From NCBI GenBank assembly GCA_031002005.1, contig CM061919.1:172839121-172903120 (forward strand): a stretch of DNA of 64,000 nucleotides, written 5' to 3'. Shown in pieces: positions 38,401 through 46,047 of this stretch. Source of the stretch: Vandiemenella viatica (lineage: Eukaryota; Arthropoda; Insecta; Orthoptera; Morabidae). Positions within the stretch are counted from its first letter, which is position 1, and every line of letters begins with the position of its first letter. The translations under genes were made by a program, and so were the position numbers. Under the pieces are notes generated by a model, which saw nothing but the letters and a program-made list of their open reading frames with translations, was not told the DNA's origin and did not search any database.

Positions 38401-41400
38401 TAATTATAAAACTGTACACAAGATAAATCCTTATAATTATATTGCACACTTATAATTCCCTTAACAGACTCAACACTGAGTCTATTTCTATCTTTGGTCC
38501 ACTGACTGTTTGCTAATGAAAAAATCCTTTCTACACTAGCATTGTGGCTGCGAATAGCAAAGAAAAACTCCGCAATTTTTAGTAGTTTTGAGAAACAAGC
38601 ACCATTCTTTGACTCTCGGAAGTATTTACACCAGATATCATTTGACAACTGATCTGTATTAACGTAAGCCTGGTTTGTCAAAAATTTCTGAAAGTTGCAA
38701 AACTGATCAAAGCACTTTACATCATATATTTTAATATTAAGTTTTTGATTTAGGTACAGAATTGTTTGTTCCACATCTCCCCAATTTGGAGAATTCTTCA
38801 GACCCATCCATTTAAATACCAAAAACTCTTGATACTGAACCAACCATTTCTTAAGATACGTAATTGTTTCATCATAAACATGTGCTATTTCTCCTTCTAG
38901 CATATCACATTTAGAACCATAACCTTCATCCCGTTTTTTTCTCAAAATTTCTTTTAGTTTTAAAGATTTGAAATTCTGGATTTTTTCTTTCCTGAAGAGC
39001 ATTCAACACACCCTCAAGAATATGTATCATTTCTACCAGTGAATTTTTCTCTTTTTCTAGGGCCAAAATATTATCGGCTAGCGTTCTGGCCTCGCATTCG
39101 GGAGGACGGCGGTTCGAATCCCCGTCCGGGCATCCAGATTTTGGTTTTCCATGGTTTCCCCAAATCACTCCAGGTGAATGCCGGGATGCTTCCTTCAAAA
39201 GGCCATGGTCGGATTCCTTCCCATTCCTTGCCCACCATCCTTTCCCGTCTCTAAAGACCTAGTTGTTATAAGAGACGTTAAGCAGTTAAAAAAAAAAAAA
39301 AAATATTATGTTGAAATAATGACATAAGAGAATGAAAAAACCATAATCGTGCTTCACTAAGCTCATTTTGGAAAAACATTTTAATCAGAACTGGAATTTC
39401 ACCCTGAGAACTGAAATATGTTTTCAGTGCTGGATACATCTCAATTAGTCTCGTAACGCAAGGAAAAAGGGACAGCCACCTACTCTTAGAATGACACAAT
39501 ATTTCCCTATATTGTACATCTACAAAATCACAAAAGTCCTTAAGACTTTCAGTACGTACTGTGTACACAGAAAAATAATTAAATATTTTTAATACTATGG
39601 AATCAACATCTAATGTGAGTCCTGCATCAATACCATGTTGAATGCAGTTATGTAAAACATGAGCAGGGCAGCCTAATCCTACTAATCTATCATTTAAATT
39701 GTTTTTCAGATGGGTGAAAACATTATTTCCCGACCTCTTACCAAGTCCACTAATCCCACCAAAATTTGTATTTGTATTGTCCCCAGAAAAAGCAACACAT
39801 TTATTATTAATACCTCTACTTCTAAGAGTATCACATATGTAAGATGAAATCGTTTCAGATTTTTCATTTGGACTACTTTTAAGTTCTATCACTTTTGTTT
39901 GAATTCCCCCAGATTTAAAGTCATAGTATTGAATTAGAATTGGAAACAGTTTCACAGAACCATGGTTACTGCCGTCTGTTGCAACACCAAAACATGAAAT
40001 ACACTCCAAAGCGTCAATAGAAGCATTAACAGAATGAGGTGACAATACAGAATTAATAATGGCTTCTGTTTTAGTGCGAGCACATGACATTTGTTTCGCT
40101 ATAATAGAGTCTGTAAATAACACTTTCTGCAGTTTTCCAGTACAGTCCATTGATTTAAAACTTTGATGATGCTTGACTGTGAGAAAAGATAGGGTGCCTT
40201 CAGCTGCATGGACCAGATCATTAATTTTGGAATCCTTTTTTGCAAAAAAAAATCGTCAACTTTGTATGAAGATGTTGCAGTACGTATCCGCGTTTTGTGT
40301 TTTTCAGTGTTTTTGTGAGCTTCTAGGTCTAGCCCCCCTGCAAATTAATAATTGTGCGTGTTATACGTTATTCAGTGTAAGAAAATCTGAGCTATTACAC
40401 GCAAATTTCCAGTGTCATACGATATTTACGTAAAATCGGTCCCATGGTTATAAATAAATCTTACCTTTATTAGCAACTGAAACAAATGTTCCTGATGGGC
40501 AGATAAGACATTCTGCCTCTGAGCTAATTCTTCCCGGTCTGAAGTCAGGAAATCGTTTTTGTAATTCGTCACTGAAGACACATTTGCGTTTTGGCATGAT
40601 TTCACTTGAACAGTAAAACTGCTTCACTTCACAACAACCAATACGCAACTAACAGTAAAGCAGCTGAAAACAATGATTCTAGAAGCCGAGCTGACAACCG
40701 AAGTACTTTGCATTGTTGCGTACATAATGTTCTTCACCGGCCGCCCCGCAGCTCGTATTTCACGTTAATTGCCTCGCCACCTACTGCTCAGAAATCGTAA
40801 CTATATCTTGACACAGTGCCGAGACAGAAAAAGGAAAAGTGTAGATAAAATATCACATTGTTGGCACAAAGGTTAAATTCTTTAGGGTTTACCATTTTGA
40901 CAGATGGGAGAGTTTTATTCCCACACTTTCAAGTTCAGGCAGTAGTAAAACGGAACTAAAAAAAAGAGGACTTTCCTTGATTTTTCTCAAAACCCGCCCG
41001 GACCATTTTTACGGCCCAAAAAAGAGGACATGTCCGGGTAAAAGAGGACATCTGGTAACCCTATCAAAATGGTGCGATCGTGTATGGCCACCTTTTAGAG
41101 AAATAAAGCGCCGCACCGATGCTTATATGATCCCCCTCGTACCGTTTGATTAGTTTTGGTGCCGAGTCACAATTTTGTGAATCGCAGAGTTTATATGTAG
41201 GTAAGTGCTACATACTAAATCTCAATAAATGAAATATTTATTGCGATCTTGTACGTAGCAATTGGTGATTTTTTGTTATTTAAAATAATAAATTAATCTT
41301 AAAAATATTGTAAACACAATTAAGATACTCAATTAATAACAATGATATGTAACCAAAAACAATTGTTTGAGCCCAAACACATTTCCTGCTGATTCTTAGG

Positions 41401-44400
41401 TAAAATCACCTGAATCCGAGCATCAACCACGTTTTTCCCAGTCACCCACAGTTTTGGGGGGAGGCCTCCTAGCCTATTTTTACAATATTCGCTAATTTGG
41501 AGGGATAAAAAAGGATTTATTTTAGTATTTACAGTTTTCCTTTTAAAATAATAAATGTAAAAAGTAAACTAATAAATATAAAGAATAATACATAAATTGT
41601 AAAAGTGCCTTTATTTGCTGCTTGCGCACCCTGTGGTAGAAGTTTCTCGTATCAAAAATCAGCAGTACTTTGCCGTCATGGTCGCATTCCACTTCCCTGA
41701 AAATCTTCTCTCGACCTTGTTTATGTCTTGATAGAACCGTTCCCAGTGTTCATGCGAAACTAAACCTAAATTTTCAGGGAAGAAGTCCAGGTGTGAGTGA
41801 AGGAAATTCACTTTCTACCCCATGTCCTTGTACGCTTACAGCAATTCCTCGAAATGACAGACATAATCATTATTTTGTTGTTACCCAAAACGTTCTCACA
41901 CACGTTTAGGAAGGCTAGCCACTCTTGTTCCTTTTTTATATTCACGAAAACACTTTCCTTGATTTTAGTTAGCATCACTACGACGAAGAAATTTAGTTTT
42001 AAAAAATTGAATTGTCTTCCCCGTTGCTTTCATAAACTGTTTTAACAATCCGTGTTTGATGTGCAAAGAAGGCAAATAAATATTTTCCTTCGGTACCAGA
42101 GGATCGTGAGTGACATTTTCTGACCGGGAATAAAACTTTCTCGCTGAGGCCAGTTCCGCACGATGTAATGTTTGTCCCGGGCGCGGCTGTCCCATTCAAG
42201 TAGGAAGCAGCAGTATTTTTTATACGTATCTAATTTGCAGGCGCGCAAATAGAGCAATAACGTTTAAGTCAGCACAAAGTTTCCAATTATAATTATGATC
42301 ACTGATGTTATCAAGGATTCTGCTAATATTTTCACATGTCTTCCTCATATCCACAGCGTATGCAACAGTGGCTGCTGGTAATTCATTTCCGTTGGCCAAC
42401 AGGAAAACTTACAAGCTTGTCTTTGATGAACCTGTAAATAGCAGGGCCGCATTTAGGCTCTGTGGGCCCCTTGGCTATACATGTGGCCCTGGCTATGGAT
42501 GCTTAAATTTCGAAATTCGGCGCAAAAAATTTATGGGCGACCAGGGTTGTGGTGCAGGCCGCCTCCTTGAGGTGCGAGCCCCCTTTGTGGTGCGGGCCCC
42601 TAGGCTACAGCTTATGGCTATGCTTAAATGCTGCCCTAGTAAGGTCAACAACGACCCCGGTGCAAAAAATTTATTTTGGGCCCTCAGGCCAGATGGGCGA
42701 CCTTTTTTTTTTTTGCTTTGTGTTCTTTTTGTTGCTGGTAGGGGCCCCCTGAGCAGTGGGGCCCCCTGCGCAGTGAGGGGCCTCTTAGTGAGAAGGATCC
42801 CTTAGGCGACGGTAGAGCTACCAAAAAAAAAAGTTACATGGCAATCTGTTCTATCATCAATACATTTGAATTGGGAATTTGAATTTGAAAAAGTGATTTT
42901 AGAGGAGATTTTTACACCATTTTCTAAGAGATTTCACTGCTGAAGTCAATATCCAAGAAGTTGAGATTTATTCTTAGGTAACTTCATATCCCTGAAGAGA
43001 TCCTTTAATTCCTATAGAGTAACTAGGCAATTCCTATGCAAACCTGTAGGTGCATGGTACAGTGAATCTTTCGAACTCTTGCTAAATATTTTTATTTATT
43101 GTTGCCATATATTTTTGGGGTGTTGGAGAGAGGATGATGGGGGCTGTAAACTGTAATATGTTGAAAATAACTGAAAAAAATTAGGAAAAACCCGCAAACC
43201 ATCGATCATTATTATTTTATTTATTTTTTTACTATTTAAGAGGACACCTCTCCTTCCTTCCCCTAATCTACCTCCTTGCAACAAATGTTAATTCTTAACA
43301 CTTTTCACCTCTCTAGCCTCCCAGAAAAAATGTAAAGGCTAAAATAATCCTATTCATCCTGTCAAATTACTGAAAATTGATAAAAATAGGTGAGGGGACC
43401 TCCCCTAAAAACTGTGGGTGATGGGGAAAACAGAGGTCGTATTCAGATTCATCGAGGTCATTTTACATAGGAATCAGCAGGAACGACGTCAGGACCGATT
43501 TTCATGCAGACTGATGTAATGAGTCTACTTTAAATCTAAGTGTTGATTTTTGACAAAGTTTGCTTACAAACCACAATCTCTAGACCGGATTATAGTGTGA
43601 AAAGTATAGAAAATAGGAGTGTATCATCTGAAGAGACAATCGATAAATCCGTCTTTCTCCTTTGCTTGCTTGATATGCATTTAATAACAGACTACCTCTT
43701 ATGGATTGTGCAGGCGGGCTTAGGCCGAACAGGGTCTTTGATAGGAGCCTACCTGGTGAAGCACTACCGCCTGACAGCTCGGGAAGCAATAGCCTGGATG
43801 CGTATCTGTAGACCAGGCTGCGTCATTGGCCACCAGCAGTCCTGGCTCGAGGACATACAGCCATGGCTCTGGGCGAAAGGGGACTACTACAGGTATTTAC
43901 ATCTCACTTATCATTGAAACATTGAATAAACAAGTCCTGCTCTATCCCAACTCCCTGAATGGAGAATACTAAAAATTGAATTTGTTTTCTGAAACAATTT
44001 TCCAAAAAATTGTTTATTATTATTAATAAATTATGACTGAGTACACGTCCCGTTGGCAGTTTCCTTGTTCACTTAACTCTGAATTTCGCATATCTTCACT
44101 TCGTAGTCCTTCAGCGTTTGAGGTAAATTGTTAAGCATATCACACAATAATTATTCCGCTCAGATTCGCTCAGCCTCAAAAGAAACTTTTCCCATTCCTT
44201 TATATGCTAGTTTATGGTAATGGTCATTTCATCCATTCCATGTACTACACCCAGTTCTACCAACGTTTGTCCCAATGCTCTTGCGTGTATATGACATACA
44301 AATGCCCAGCACTTACTACTCCAATTCCTGTCTTTTAATGTGTCCCAAAACCATCTCCTTTGTGTCCCCTCACACTCCTGTATTTTTAATTAAATGGGTA

Positions 44401-46015
44401 TTAATGGCTACTATTCTAACACACAATACTCAACCAAAGGTCTGACAAAAGTTTGGTTGAAGTCCCTCACGTCACCAATACTTCTCCTCATGACCCTCAG
44501 TCGTGAGTCGTGAATGCAGCACTTAAAAACATCTGCCCAATTCAGTTTATCATCAAATGACGTTTACACTTTGCGACTTGGCAAGATATTCTTCCTTCCT
44601 GAATAGCATCTTTATTTTTCTATCTTTGAACCTAATAAGCAGAATCTTCAGTATTTATCTTCATTCCATGCTAAGCTATCCAACTAATATCCCATCCAGA
44701 ACCTGTTGCAAAGCTTCTATATCCTAGGTCATTTTAATCCGCTAACATTATATCATTTGCAACCAGTCAAACTTCTGACTGTAAGTAACAGAATGAACGA
44801 TTTAAAAAATGAATAGCAATAATTCTCACACATCACCATGCAGTACACTTACTACTTCTTTTACTACTGCATTTACAAACAAAACGATTTGCTTTCTACT
44901 CTTTAGAATCTCTCCTTCTACCAAGTCACATTTTCACTCAAGTTTATGATTTTTACTTTATTGCGTAAGTACCTTGAAGAGATCTTGCCCCATTGTCAAT
45001 TTGGCCTCCTAGTCCATTTCATCCAAAATATCTTACACATAGCCCATTGAGATGTTCCTGATTTACAAACCAGTTTTCTTTGCATGCATTGCAACCTGGT
45101 TGCATAGCAAGCTCTCCATTGATTTGCCTACCACTGCCTTCAAACTAAGCAACCTCTAGTTTTCCTCCACAAGTCTCACCTCCTCATTTGTTCAGTCCTC
45201 CATTATGCGACACGTTCTAGATTCAATCTAAATAATAATTCATATGTTGGAATGGTATGTCCAAATATCTTTAATACAGTTCTAATAATATTATCCTCAA
45301 GATTTATTCTTAAATGCCAAGAATGATCATTTCTACTTATGGGGAGAAGCGCCAGATTATTTTTTTTCCCCTGCCATGCCTATATGACAATCCCCAACAG
45401 TCTTATGACACCAGAGACTATCTCCAACCATTCCATATCCCATAAATGTAGACAAAATTAAAGCAATTGCTATCAAGATGACTGTCGCTCTACCTGAGTG
45501 AAGCTTGGAAGTCACCCGATGGTGAATCGATCTAACATGAATGTTACATATCATCATGGAAATGCATTAAGGAATTAAATGACTTCATAGTCAGTTGCGG
45601 ATTAATCCAGGCAATTTTATTAGAATTAGAATGGGCATGCTAGCACTTTGCTGGCAATCACGTATTTAGCCATTTGACAACAGCCATAGCCATTTTTTAC
45701 CCATTTCAATGGCAGTCTTCTACGGACTATCTTTCGACATTTACTTCTAGTAATTGTTTATACATATTTCACGATGTAACTACCAGTTTTATAATAATAT
45801 TGGTTCGTTTCTTATCTTATTAAAAAATAGCTAGTTTCAAGACATCATACTTAATGTTTGTACATTCGGATTTGATAAAGGGGTGTCCACTAATGATGTG
45901 AGATGAAATGGAGGGGGGGTTACGGCAAAATCTCATGAAACCTCACAAAAGGGGGGGGGGAGGGTCAATGGAAATCTCACATGAGGTTTTGAAAATCTTG
46001 TGGGCCTGTAGAGCC

Positions 46016-46047
<32 letters not shown>

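Larger units (their letters stand above)
38027..41063 (-). mobile_element. hAT transposon, 3037 bp, formerly autonomous
   Basis: Perfect 15-bp inverted ends, tagggttaccagatg at 38027-38041 and its complement at 41049-41063. The 8-bp target duplication tccaaatg / tcaaaatg has one mismatch. It encodes a spliced transposase on the - strand that is broken by a SINE and a frameshift. It is nested in the outer element inside CDC14 intron 3. Confidence 0.9.
34359..41094. mobile_element. outer DNA transposon with 21-bp inverted repeats, carrying two nested hATs
   Basis: Perfect 21-bp inverted repeats: 34359-34379 (aaggtggccataca... on +) and 41074-41094 (its reverse complement, ...tgtatggccacctt). 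After removal of the hATs at 34667-37223 and 38027-41063, about 1.1 kb of outer element remains, with no transposase. Flanks around the ends (tta / ttt) do not settle the target duplication. Superfamily unknown; probably a non-autonomous element. Confidence 0.65.

Noticed and set aside
39039..39254. Open frame on + strand at the SINE in the hAT
   Set aside because: It is the SINE body read through; similar spurious frames occur in the other SINE copies.
42305..42805. Secreted protein of 166 residues (ATG and signal-peptide-like start)
   Set aside because: Its first third is antisense to the repeat-encoded pseudogene and the rest lies in a G+C-rich hAT-like insertion, so the frame is a composite of two repeats.
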